A DNA stretch of 55,405 nt from Deltaproteobacteria bacterium (GTDB taxonomy: Bacteria; Myxococcota_A; UBA9042; DTJE01). How positions within the stretch are numbered: position 1 is the stretch's first letter; every line of letters begins with the position of its first letter. Below, piece by piece: positions 7,329 through 15,300 of this stretch. The translations under genes were made by a program, and so were the position numbers. Under the pieces are notes generated by a model that saw nothing but the letters and a program-made list of their open reading frames with translations, did no database searches and was not told the DNA's origin. The stretch covers positions 1 through 55,405 of the forward strand of contig JAKPTZ010000039.1 in assembly GCA_029555025.1 (NCBI GenBank), given 5' to 3'.

Positions 7329-9185
7329 CGCGACACAGAAGACCATAAGAAGAAGCACTGAACCCGGCGCAACGGGCCGACCGGCAATCGAACACCCCTG
7401 GCAGGCGGTTTGCCCGCATTCGGGACATGACGCCGGTTCGCCCGAATCGCACCCGCATTGAACATCGCCGGTTTCCGGGCATTCGGGAGGTTCAATCAAA
7501 TCCCGCCCGTTCTCAACCTCGCCACAAGAACATGCATCATGGCCTTCCTCGACCACCTGCCAGGCATCGCCGGAAGTTACGGAAAGCGCAAGGTGGCTTT
7601 CCACGGTCAGGACCGAAAGGGTGCTTTCAGCGGGCTCAAACGCGGCACCTGAAGCACCGAACGCGCCGGGATTCGGTTCATACCTGGGCGCACTGGTGCC
7701 GGCAATCGACAGGCGCAGCGAATGCCCCGCCGGAAGTTCAATCGCCACCGGGCTCAAGGGTATGGACACATCAATTGGACTTCCCGGCTCGACAGCGGCG
7801 GGGTGAAGGCGATCGGCAATGAAACTGCCGCGCACCGCCCCGTCTGCAAGCAGCATGACCTTGCCGGCTGGCGTCACCTGCGAAAGCCTGACGATGACGT
7901 CGCCATCGGTACCGGAAAACATGACAGTCAACCTGGCGAAAAAATCGCCCTGAATCCTGATGTCGGATTCAACCGGGGCGGTCTGGAAAAACATGACGTC
8001 CGGCCTGGAATCGACCAGGGACTGGTCAAAAATTCCCGCTGCGGTCGTAAGGTTGTTGCCGCCGACCGACGGAACCGGACTCGATGGATCAACCGGGATG
8101 CCTCTCCAGCCCGCCGGCTCTTCGCAACCGTCCGCGGCCAGTCGGCCATCTGCGCAGATCGCCAGGATGGCAGGCCGACCTTCCGGCGGCCAAACGTCCA
8201 GCGTCCTGAACGTTCCCGTTGCATGAACACCGTCATCGGAAAGCCTTGTAAGGAAATAGCGCACCGGCGCCCAGGAAGGACGATCCCCGTCCCGAAGAGT
8301 CCACTCAAGAAAATCCATAAGTTCGAACCAGAACAGGTCATATGAGGCGCCACGGGTGAATTCGACCTGGCCCTGGGTGACCGGCTCGTCATCCTTGAAA
8401 TTGAAGGCTCCGTGCGTCCACGGGCCATAGACCAGAAACTGATCGCCTTTCGCGTCTGAAGATACGTTCGCAACAAGTTCCCGGTGCATCCCGGGCTGGC
8501 GGTGCGCGAAGATATCGAAGAAACCGCCGATGATGAACATGGGAACATCGATCCTTGCCATTTCGGCAGCCGTCAACCGGCCCCGATCCCAGTATTCACC
8601 AGGTGCGACGTTGGCGCGCCATTCCGCGGCGACATCGTCCGCGTCCATTCCCGCAAGCCATGCCCCGGTCAATTCCTTTCGCCAGACACCCCCGGCCATC
8701 ATGCCTTCCCAGACGTCGTCGGTCGCCATCACGGGAATCGCGCCGGCCAGTCCGACCGGCCCTTCGCCAGCGGCAAGCAACTGCACGACCCCTTCGGCCG
8801 ACCCGCCCCACAGCACGACGCGACCGTTCGACCACGGCTGGGATGCGGCCCACTCGATCGTGGCCCGCCCATCCGCCGCATCGACCAGGAAAGGCAGGAA
8901 ATGGCCATCGCTGTCTCCGCGCCCGCGGACGTCCTGGGATACGAACACGAAACCCATTGAAGAAAAGCCCGACACGTCGTCCCGGGCCATTGATCGCCCG
9001 TATGGTGTCCGGCGCAGGATTACCGGCCACCCAGCTTCCGGGTATTCAAGCGCCGGCAGCCAGACGTCCGTCGCAAGCCCGGTTTCCGCGTCAACCGGCA
9101 CCATGAGAGTTTCGAGTTCCTGCGCGATGGCAACGGAACATGCCATTGACATGGAAAATCCAATAATGAACGGGGCAGCCTTCAT
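7287..9185 (-). CDS. Secreted CocE/NonD-family hydrolase with MYXO-CTERM-like tail
   Basis: Predicted exported alpha/beta hydrolase of the X-Pro dipeptidyl-peptidase S15/CocE family, which cleaves esters or acyl bonds. From ATG 9185, chosen because a signal peptide (MKAAPFIIGFSMSMACSVAIAQ) starts there behind GGTGA, it has 632 residues. The hydrolase core shows RTPYGRS, VSQDVRGRGDSDG and a nucleophile elbow WGGSAEG; the triad Asp is probably in GGFFDIFAH and the His in GPWTHG. A jelly-roll C-terminal domain typical of CocE follows (about 330-560). The end is unusual: a Cys-rich stretch (CSCGEVENG, CGCDSGEPASCPECG), then GCS, one hydrophobic helix and RFRGRRRF, matching the layout of myxobacterial C-terminal sorting tails. 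An in-frame start at 9245 is less likely. Confidence 0.88.
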   Translation of the reverse strand: MKAAPFIIGFSMSMACSVAIAQELETLMVPVDAETGLATDVWLPALEYPEAGWPVILRRTPYGRSMARDDVSGFSSMGFVFVSQDVRGRGDSDGHFLPFLVDAADGRATIEWAASQPWSNGRVVLWGGSAEGVVQLLAAGEGPVGLAGAIPVMATDDVWEGMMAGGVWRKELTGAWLAGMDADDVAAEWRANVAPGEYWDRGRLTAAEMARIDVPMFIIGGFFDIFAHRQPGMHRELVANVSSDAKGDQFLVYGPWTHGAFNFKDDEPVTQGQVEFTRGASYDLFWFELMDFLEWTLRDGDRPSWAPVRYFLTRLSDDGVHATGTFRTLDVWPPEGRPAILAICADGRLAADGCEEPAGWRGIPVDPSSPVPSVGGNNLTTAAGIFDQSLVDSRPDVMFFQTAPVESDIRIQGDFFARLTVMFSGTDGDVIVRLSQVTPAGKVMLLADGAVRGSFIADRLHPAAVEPGSPIDVSIPLSPVAIELPAGHSLRLSIAGTSAPRYEPNPGAFGASGAAFEPAESTLSVLTVESHLALSVTSGDAWQVVEEGHDACSCGEVENGRDLIEPPECPETGDVQCGCDSGEPASCPECGQTACQGCSIAGRPVAPGSVLLLMVFCVASVAACRFRGRRRF

Positions 9186-9246
9186 CAAATCACCGATAGA
9201 ATGATCTTGCAGGATTATACGGCGGGAAACAGGCGAGGTCAGCACA

Positions 9247-10248
9247 TCACAGCGGTTCGGCGTAAGTTACGCCCTGGGCCCAGAAACCGGCGGTCAGACG
9301 GAAGCCCTCGTTGACCGTGTCGCCGTCAAGATCACAATTCAGGGGGACGCCGACACCAAGGACGAATCCACCGAAATTGGTCCAGGGATTCTTGCCGCAG
9401 TGGTGCTTGCAGTATGAAGCGTCGCACGGAACAGCCTCGACGGACGGATCGGGCGAGGTCGATTCCCACAGGTCATAGTCCGGAGCTGTGACCATGTTGC
9501 ACAGTTCGCAAGCCGCGTCCTTCGCGATGCAACCGGAAAGGTTGGCATCCTCGATCTTCGTGCAGTCGGAATTGAAATGACCGGTCGCGTACAGCCCGCG
9601 GATCGGAACCGTGTGGGGTGGAAGGTCGATCGCCTCGTTCCCGGCGGAACAAAGCAGATACTTCTCGACCGTTCCCGGCCTGAAGTTGATTCCGGGCATG
9701 TCGCCGCTTATCGGATCGTTCAACGTGATGAAATCGCAGTTTGCATCAATGCTGAACCAGATGTCCTTAACCAGTTCCGGCACCGTGAAGTGGAAGTTGT
9801 CGGGAACCAGCGTGTTGCCCAGCGTCCTGACGTCCTCGAAAGACAGATTGTGCCAGGCCGAACCGGCCGACGCCCTCATCTTCAGGGTTCCGTCCTGCTG
9901 CGGCAGGACTTCCTCGACCTTCATCATGATGTTCAGGCGGTATTCAAGGATGTCCGGCGCCCAGATCGTGTTGAGCAGGTTTGGCAACTCCATCGGAGTG
10001 GCCGGCTCGGTCACGTCAAGGGTTCTGAACAGGAAGGTCTGGCCGGGGGCCAGGCATGCCAGGCAACCGCTTGCCGCGACATCGGCGTTTCCGCCCTGGT
10101 CAAGGGGCGCGACCTCATGCGCCGCGTCATTTGGCGCGACGTCATAATGCACGTCCTGATCCTTCACGTCTTCATCGTTTCCATTTCCGCCGGGACAACC
10201 GACCAGGAACAACAGGGCCACCACTGGTATGAATGCGAACTTATTCAT
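9247..10248 (-). CDS. Asp-rich, Cys-rich lipoprotein of unknown function
   Basis: A 333-residue predicted lipoprotein. ATG 10248 follows a strong GGAGGTG ribosome site and opens a signal peptide with lipobox FLVGC (Cys near 18). The mature protein begins with about 45 residues rich in Asp, Asn and Val, as in the lipoprotein at 1544-2968. It then has CLACLAPGQTFLF and a beta-rich body with further cysteine clusters near the C-terminus (DAACELCN, CDASYCKHHCG), suggesting disulphides or a metal site. No known domain is recognised. It ends 61 bases before the CocE-type hydrolase gene on the same strand, so the two may be co-transcribed. Confidence 0.8.
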   Translation of the reverse strand: MNKFAFIPVVALLFLVGCPGGNGNDEDVKDQDVHYDVAPNDAAHEVAPLDQGGNADVAASGCLACLAPGQTFLFRTLDVTEPATPMELPNLLNTIWAPDILEYRLNIMMKVEEVLPQQDGTLKMRASAGSAWHNLSFEDVRTLGNTLVPDNFHFTVPELVKDIWFSIDANCDFITLNDPISGDMPGINFRPGTVEKYLLCSAGNEAIDLPPHTVPIRGLYATGHFNSDCTKIEDANLSGCIAKDAACELCNMVTAPDYDLWESTSPDPSVEAVPCDASYCKHHCGKNPWTNFGGFVLGVGVPLNCDLDGDTVNEGFRLTAGFWAQGVTYAEPL

Positions 10249-10273
10249 CAAGACACCTCCGATTGACAGGCAG

Positions 10274-10301
10274 ATTATACGACGATGCTTCACAGTAACA
10301 A
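10274..10301 (-). promoter_or_regulatory. Promoter for the Cys-rich lipoprotein (and possibly the hydrolase)
   Basis: Minus-strand TATAAT (10279-10274) with TTGTTA (10301-10296) at 16-base spacing; the start codon is about 25 bases downstream. Confidence 0.6.
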
Positions 10302-10323
10302 GGAGTCTTATTTTTTCGCGCAC

Positions 10324-10359
10324 TTTGACGCAATGCGCCTGAATTTGACGCAACGCGTC
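10324..10359 (+). repeat. Two direct repeats TTTGACGCAAYGCGYC, 20 bases apart
   Basis: Copies at 10324-10339 and 10344-10359 differ at two positions and repeat every 20 bases, about two turns of B-DNA, so a protein could bind both on the same helix face. They lie in the divergent region between the lipoprotein and FadL-like genes. Near copies occur at 3054-3069 and, on the minus strand, around 29895-29908. Confidence 0.55.
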
Positions 10360-10407
10360 TTGAACGAACTGTCGGTGACTGTTACGTTGCCGAATCGTAA
10401 ATTGCGC

Positions 10408-10413
10408 GATAAT
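10408..10413 (+). promoter_or_regulatory. Possible -10 element (GATAAT) for the FadL-like gene
   Basis: GATAAT lies 40 bases before the start codon at 10453. A convincing -35 is absent (GTTGCC at 10386-10391), which would fit a promoter dependent on an activator at the upstream direct repeats. Confidence 0.35.
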
Positions 10414-10452
10414 TTATGCACCAGAATCAGGCGGTCCCGGGGGGCTCCCAAC

Positions 10453-12084
10453 ATGAATGGTGACTGGATGAATACTCGTTCCTTACACTTCCTTTACGTG
10501 CTTCTCCTTGGCCTTGGACTGCCGGTCGCGGCAAGCGCCGGCGGCTTTGAATACGGTCCGCAGGGGCTTCACGCCGTCGGACGCGGCGGGGCCTTCACGG
10601 TGGCCGCCGACGACCCGACGGCCGTATTCTGGAACCCGTCCAGGCTTGCCCTGATGGACGGCACCCACGTCATCGTCAACCTGAGCATGTCGCTGATGCA
10701 GGCTTCATTCAAGCGGGCCGACGCTTACATCCAGACGGTCACGAAGGATCCCGAAACCGGCGCCATCATATACGGCCCCATCAAGGATCCCCAGCCGGAT
10801 AAATTCCCACACGAATTCGAGACCGAACGGAACACCGACCAGCTTTTCCCGCTGGGGGCGTCCTTCTTCATTACCAGCGACTTCGGCCTGAAGGACTGGG
10901 GCTTCGGCATCGGCCTTCACGGCCCGACCGCCGTCGGCAAGGTAACCTGGTCAAGCGCATTCGACAGTTCGAACAAATACTTCTTCAGCGGGATGGACAC
11001 CACGGTTCTTTACCTGGATCTGGCGGCCGCGTGGAAGTACAAGGAATGGTTCGGACTTGGGGTCACTTTCCAGTACGTGATGGTTCCATATCTTAAGTAC
11101 AGGATGACCATCATGGGGCCGGCGGCCTACATCAACCAGAACACGCCGATCTCGAACTCGATGGACATTCAGGCCGACGTCGATGTGTCCGACTGGGGCA
11201 GTTTCTCGATGCTGGCCGGTTTCTGGGTCCGCCCGTTGCAGATGTTCAAGGGCATGAAGAAATTCGAGATCGGGTTCAACGCCCGCGTCGTTCCGTACAA
11301 GGTTTCCGCCAACGGCAACATCGGAATTTCGGGAGTCAAGGATAAATCCCTTTTCTCGGATTACCAGACAACCATCCCCGGCAGGTTGAGCTTCACCTAC
11401 CCGGCCCATGTCCAGATTGGCGCCAGGTACGCATGGGATCACAACGGGCGCGAGATATTCGACATCGAGGCCGACTACGTCTGGGAAAACTGGGCGGCCC
11501 TGGAAACGTTCGAAATGAAGATGATGAAGGAGTTCAAGGGACCCGGCGTTGACATGAGCGCGATGGATGTGTCGATTCCCAGAAACTTCGTCGATTCGCA
11601 CAGCGTCCGCCTTGGCGGTCAATGGAACGCGATTGACCAGTGGCTGACGGCAAGGCTCGGTTTCTGGTACGAATCGGCCGCCCAGCCCGAAGCGTGGACC
11701 AACCTTGACCTGCCGTCGTGGGAACGCTTCGGCATCGGCTTCGGCCTTTCGACGGAAATCCGCGGATTCGAAATCGGCTTCTCTTACGCCCATGTGTTCC
11801 ACATGCCCAGAAACGTCACGAACGGCGGGATTACCCAGCAGGTAATCGACACGGTGGCGTCCGAGGACGGCACGAAGTCGGTCACCAGGCCCGGGTACGT
11901 GGTCAACAACGGCGAATTCACCAATTCAATCGACGTATTCACGTTCGGAATCGGATACCACCACAAGCCGAAAGCAAAAAGGGACTTCCCGAAAGACCCG
12001 GTACCAGAATCGGAAACGGCCGATGAAGCGGTCGAGGAGGGCCCCGAACCGTCCCCGGAAGACCCTGCCGATCCTTCAGTCTGA
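10453..12084 (+). CDS. FadL/OmpP1-family outer-membrane transporter
   Basis: Predicted 14-stranded outer-membrane barrel for uptake of long-chain fatty acids or other hydrophobic compounds. 543 residues from ATG 10453; a second ATG at 10468, behind GGTG, is equally possible. After a signal peptide (LPVAASA), the mature N-terminus GGFEYGPQGLHAVGRGGAF followed by AVFWNPSRLALM is the hallmark FadL N-terminal hatch. The rest is beta-rich with aromatic girdles (FGIGLHGP, GIGFGLSTEIRGFEIGFSYAHVF), and the barrel ends near residue 510 with FTFGIGYHHK. An acidic Pro/Glu tail of about 35 residues follows, which is unusual because FadL normally ends at the last strand. The upstream direct repeats suggest regulation. 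Confidence 0.9.
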   Translation: MNGDWMNTRSLHFLYVLLLGLGLPVAASAGGFEYGPQGLHAVGRGGAFTVAADDPTAVFWNPSRLALMDGTHVIVNLSMSLMQASFKRADAYIQTVTKDPETGAIIYGPIKDPQPDKFPHEFETERNTDQLFPLGASFFITSDFGLKDWGFGIGLHGPTAVGKVTWSSAFDSSNKYFFSGMDTTVLYLDLAAAWKYKEWFGLGVTFQYVMVPYLKYRMTIMGPAAYINQNTPISNSMDIQADVDVSDWGSFSMLAGFWVRPLQMFKGMKKFEIGFNARVVPYKVSANGNIGISGVKDKSLFSDYQTTIPGRLSFTYPAHVQIGARYAWDHNGREIFDIEADYVWENWAALETFEMKMMKEFKGPGVDMSAMDVSIPRNFVDSHSVRLGGQWNAIDQWLTARLGFWYESAAQPEAWTNLDLPSWERFGIGFGLSTEIRGFEIGFSYAHVFHMPRNVTNGGITQQVIDTVASEDGTKSVTRPGYVVNNGEFTNSIDVFTFGIGYHHKPKAKRDFPKDPVPESETADEAVEEGPEPSPEDPADPSV

Positions 12085-12159
12085 AACGGTTTTGCCCCGA
12101 AGTCCCGCGTGACAACACACAGCCCTGATCGAACCGCTGTCTCGACACACCGCGCCAAT

Positions 12160-12165
12160 GTATAA
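12160..12165 (+). promoter_or_regulatory. -10 element TATAAT before the nitroreductase gene
   Basis: A perfect TATAAT lies 28 bases upstream of the start at 12194, and CTGTCT at 18-base spacing is a weak -35. It probably drives 12194-13081, and the HAD and permease genes could follow by read-through. Confidence 0.45.
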
Positions 12166-12193
12166 TCCTCCGGGCCTCCTTCCGGAGAAGACA

Positions 12194-13081
12194 ATGGGAA
12201 TGCAGGTTACAACGACAATTGACCATGAACTCTGCATCGGCTGCGGACGGTGCATCAAGGTATGTCCCCAGGACACGATCAGCCTGATCGAAGGCAAGGC
12301 GGTCGTCACCGGCCGGATGTCCCTGAACTGCGGCCACTGCCAGGCGATATGCCCGACCGGGGCCGCCAGGGTCGGCGCGCTCGATCCGGAAACGCACAGC
12401 TTCAAGACTTTCACGATGACGCCCGGCTTCGTCCCATTCGGGGGCGGCGCCACCCCGGAACTTGTCTCCCTGATGGCTTCGCGCCGATCAACGCGGAACT
12501 ATATGGACACGCCGGTTCCGATGGACGTGCTGCACGACCTTGTCAAGGTCGGATGCCTGGCGCCGTCGGGAACCAACTGCCAGTTGTGGAAATTCGGGAT
12601 TATCCCCGACCGCGAAGGCATGCTGAAGATTGCCCGCCTGACGATGGATTTCTTTTCGCGCACAAACCGCCTGGCCGCAAACCCACTCGTCCGCCTGTTC
12701 GTTCCGCAGCTTCGTGAATACCACCGGCTTTACGCCCAGGCCGTCGAGGAATCGATCCGGGAATTCAAGGCCGGCGGCAGGGAGTCCCTGTTTCACGGCG
12801 CACCGGCCGCCATAACGATTTCATCGAAACCGGGCGCGAGTTGTCCGGCCGAGGACGCGCTGCTTGCATCCCAGAACATACTCCTGGCCGCGCACTCAAT
12901 GGGTTATGGAACATGCCTGATTGGGATGCTTGTTGAAGCTGTCAGGCACGACCGGGCCATCAGGGATGCCTTGCGCGTGCTTCCCGGCGAACGGTTGCAC
13001 TCGGTAATCGTGGTCGGAGTCCCGAACGAGGACTGGAAAAGGCCGTGCGGGCGCATGAAGCCTGAAATCTTTAACGTTTGA
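12194..13081 (+). CDS. Ferredoxin-nitroreductase fusion flavoprotein
   Basis: A 295-residue cytoplasmic protein joining an N-terminal bacterial ferredoxin domain (about 5-60) to an FMN-dependent nitroreductase domain (about 85-295). The start is ATG 12194 behind GGAG; the same frame is open further upstream but lacks a ribosome site. The first iron-sulfur site has Cys14, Cys17, Cys20 and Cys24. The second keeps Cys46, Cys49 and Cys53, but residue 43, where the first ligand is expected, is serine. The nitroreductase part shows SRRSTRNY and GCLAPSGTNCQLWKF for FMN binding and the late helix region ASQNILLAAHSMGYGTCLIG. The family reduces nitroaromatics, quinones or other acceptors with electrons from ferredoxin or NAD(P)H; the substrate is unknown. 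Confidence 0.92.
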   Translation: MGMQVTTTIDHELCIGCGRCIKVCPQDTISLIEGKAVVTGRMSLNCGHCQAICPTGAARVGALDPETHSFKTFTMTPGFVPFGGGATPELVSLMASRRSTRNYMDTPVPMDVLHDLVKVGCLAPSGTNCQLWKFGIIPDREGMLKIARLTMDFFSRTNRLAANPLVRLFVPQLREYHRLYAQAVEESIREFKAGGRESLFHGAPAAITISSKPGASCPAEDALLASQNILLAAHSMGYGTCLIGMLVEAVRHDRAIRDALRVLPGERLHSVIVVGVPNEDWKRPCGRMKPEIFNV

Positions 13082-13105
13082 CGCCACCTTGCCGCCGCGA
13101 TTATC

Positions 13106-13810
13106 ATGCCGGACATGAACACGCCCAGATATGGTGCCATATTCGATCTGGACGGCACGCTGGTGGCTTCGGAAGTCCTTTACCAGCGCGCCACCGGCTT
13201 TATTCTGAAAAAGGCCGGGCGATCCCTTTCCGAACTGACCCCACAGGAAAAAGCCGCGATTCCGGGACGTTCCGCAATCCGAAACATGCGGTTTTACTGC
13301 GAACGGTTCGAACTCCCGTGGAGTCCCGAATTCCTGGTCGAAAAGCGCATGGAAATCGTGGCCGGGCTGGTGCGCGAAGAAGGCGTGATGCTGATCCCCG
13401 GCGCCATGGAATTCTGCGAGATGCTGCGTGCCGAGCCATTCCGCATGGCGGTGGCATCCTCGTCGCCCGGCCCGTATGTCAAACTTGTCCTGGAAACGAC
13501 CGGACTTGCCGGCCTTTTCGACGCCGTGCTTTCCGGCGACGACGTAACCGCCCACAAACCGGATCCCGAGATATTCCTGACGGCGGCCGCAAGGCTTGAA
13601 TGCCCACCCCGAAGCTGCCTGGTATTCGAGGATGCCGACTCCGGCCTCCAGGCGGCAAAGGCGGCTGGAATCAAGTCGATACTGATCGACAATGAGACAA
13701 TCCTTCCGGAACAGAAACTTGGCGCGACCCGTGTGATCCCGCATTATTGCGGCCTTGGCATTTCTGAAGTGAAACGGGTGATCAACGGCGGAATCATCCT
13801 GCTTGATTAA
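13106..13810 (+). CDS. HAD-superfamily phosphatase / beta-phosphoglucomutase-like
   Basis: A 234-residue HAD hydrolase, subfamily IA with a helical cap. Motif I is FDLDGTLVASE (nucleophile Asp14 and acid/base Asp16), motif II is AVASSSP, motif III is the Lys in AHKPDPEIF, and motif IV is VFEDADSGLQAAKAAG. The cap region at about 20-95 contains KAAIPGRSAIRNM, resembling the beta-phosphoglucomutase or phosphonatase-like branch. Substrates in this group are small phosphate esters and cannot be predicted. It follows the nitroreductase gene by 24 bases. There is no good ribosome site before 13106 or before the alternative ATG at 13115, so the start is uncertain and coupling to the upstream gene is likely. 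Confidence 0.9.
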   Translation: MPDMNTPRYGAIFDLDGTLVASEVLYQRATGFILKKAGRSLSELTPQEKAAIPGRSAIRNMRFYCERFELPWSPEFLVEKRMEIVAGLVREEGVMLIPGAMEFCEMLRAEPFRMAVASSSPGPYVKLVLETTGLAGLFDAVLSGDDVTAHKPDPEIFLTAAARLECPPRSCLVFEDADSGLQAAKAAGIKSILIDNETILPEQKLGATRVIPHYCGLGISEVKRVINGGIILLD

Positions 13811-13866
13811 GGCGGGACGCGGCGGTGCGGACTTGATGGCCAGCGGTGCCAGGGGGGCTTGAAGGC

Positions 13867-15300
13867 ATGGCAACAAGGGAACTTCCGCGCACCCTTTCGC
13901 TTACGACCGCGACCGCCATCGTCATCGGCTCGGTAATCGGTTCCGGAATCTTCAAGAAATGCTCTTCGATGACGGACGCCCTTCCGTCGCCAACCCTGGT
14001 TCTGCTGGTGTGGGTACTGGCCGGCGTCGTTTCCCTGATCGGGGCCCTCTGCGCGGCCGAACTTACAGCCGCCTGGCCAGATGCCGGGGGCCTTTACGCA
14101 CACCTGCGACGCGCCCTGGGACCTTTCTGGGGGTTCCTTTACGGCTGGTCAACGCTTTCTGTGATTCAGACCGGGTCGATTGCTTCGATCGCCTATGTAT
14201 TTGCCGAATACCTGCGATTTTTCGGGGGATGGGGGGATGTCCCGCCGGAACTCGCCGCCTGGGGGGTCAACCTTTTCGGGGTCATCGACATTTACCCGCT
14301 GCGCGACCTGGGAACCAAGGCGGTCGCGGTGTCATGCATAACCGGACTTACCGTCGTCAACATAGTCGGGGTGCGACCAGGCGCGGCCATCCAGAACGTG
14401 TTCATGTACCTGAAATTTGCAATCATGTTCGGAATCATCGGCGTCGCGGCCTTTGGCGCAGGCCACCTGCTGTCGGCGGTTTCCGGCCCAATCTTCCCGC
14501 AGGCGAACGGCCTTCAGGCCACCTCGGTGGAACCATCCTTCACGATGCTGGCGGGCGGGTTCGCCATTGCCCTTTCAGGCGCGTTCTGGGCATACGACGC
14601 ATGGATCTGCGCGACCTACGTGGCGGCCGAGGTAAAGCGCCCCGAAAGGAACATGCCGATTGCACTGGTGGCCGGCATGGCGGTTGTCTGCATCATCTAC
14701 CTTCTGGTGAATTCCGCGTACTTCCACCTTCTTACCGTCGATGAAATCAGGAATTCCACCCTTGTCGCTTCCGACGCCCTGGGCCGGGTACTTCCGCTTG
14801 CCGGCGCCCTGGTTGCGGCCGCGGTGTGCCTTTCGACCTTCGGTACCATCAACGGAACCGCGCTCTCCTCGGCCAGGGTCTATTACGCCATGGCCCGCGA
14901 CGGGCTTTTCCACGAAAGACTTGCCGATGTCCACCCACGGAGGCAGACGCCGCACGTGGCCCTGATCGTCCAGGGCATCTGGTCGTCACTGCTGGTCTTT
15001 TCCGGAACTTTCGACCAGATAACCGACATGCTCATCTTCGTTTCGTGGGGATTCTACGCGCTTCTTGCTGTTGCCGTGCTTGTCGCGCGGCGCCGTTTTC
15101 CAGACACGCCAAGACCATTCAAGACACCAGGATATCCATGGCTTCCGACGATCTTCATCGTGTTTTCAGTGGCCTATCTCATATTTTCGGTCGCGGCCAA
15201 CACGCGCAACGCTCTGATGGGAACATTGCTCGTCCTTCCGGGAATACCGTTTTACTTCCACTTCAAAAAACATCGGTCGGCGGCGGTTCCCCGACCGTGA
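13867..15300 (+). CDS. APC-superfamily amino-acid permease (SLC7/LAT-like)
   Basis: Inner-membrane amino-acid transporter or exchanger of 477 residues with about 12 hydrophobic helices. TM1 has the substrate-binding unwound motif IVIGSVIGSGIFKK, typical of the LAT/SerT/AdiC branch. TM6 holds GAFWAYDAWICATYVAAEVKR, also conserved in SLC7 carriers. ATG 13867 is chosen with GAAGG five bases ahead; an in-frame GTG at 13846 adds seven residues without a ribosome site. It starts 56 bases after the HAD gene. The 3' end overlaps the REC-PPDK gene by 38 bases on the opposite strand. The nearby glutamate dehydrogenase makes amino-acid catabolism a reasonable context, but that is inference. Confidence 0.93.
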   Translation: MATRELPRTLSLTTATAIVIGSVIGSGIFKKCSSMTDALPSPTLVLLVWVLAGVVSLIGALCAAELTAAWPDAGGLYAHLRRALGPFWGFLYGWSTLSVIQTGSIASIAYVFAEYLRFFGGWGDVPPELAAWGVNLFGVIDIYPLRDLGTKAVAVSCITGLTVVNIVGVRPGAAIQNVFMYLKFAIMFGIIGVAAFGAGHLLSAVSGPIFPQANGLQATSVEPSFTMLAGGFAIALSGAFWAYDAWICATYVAAEVKRPERNMPIALVAGMAVVCIIYLLVNSAYFHLLTVDEIRNSTLVASDALGRVLPLAGALVAAAVCLSTFGTINGTALSSARVYYAMARDGLFHERLADVHPRRQTPHVALIVQGIWSSLLVFSGTFDQITDMLIFVSWGFYALLAVAVLVARRRFPDTPRPFKTPGYPWLPTIFIVFSVAYLIFSVAANTRNALMGTLLVLPGIPFYFHFKKHRSAAVPRP

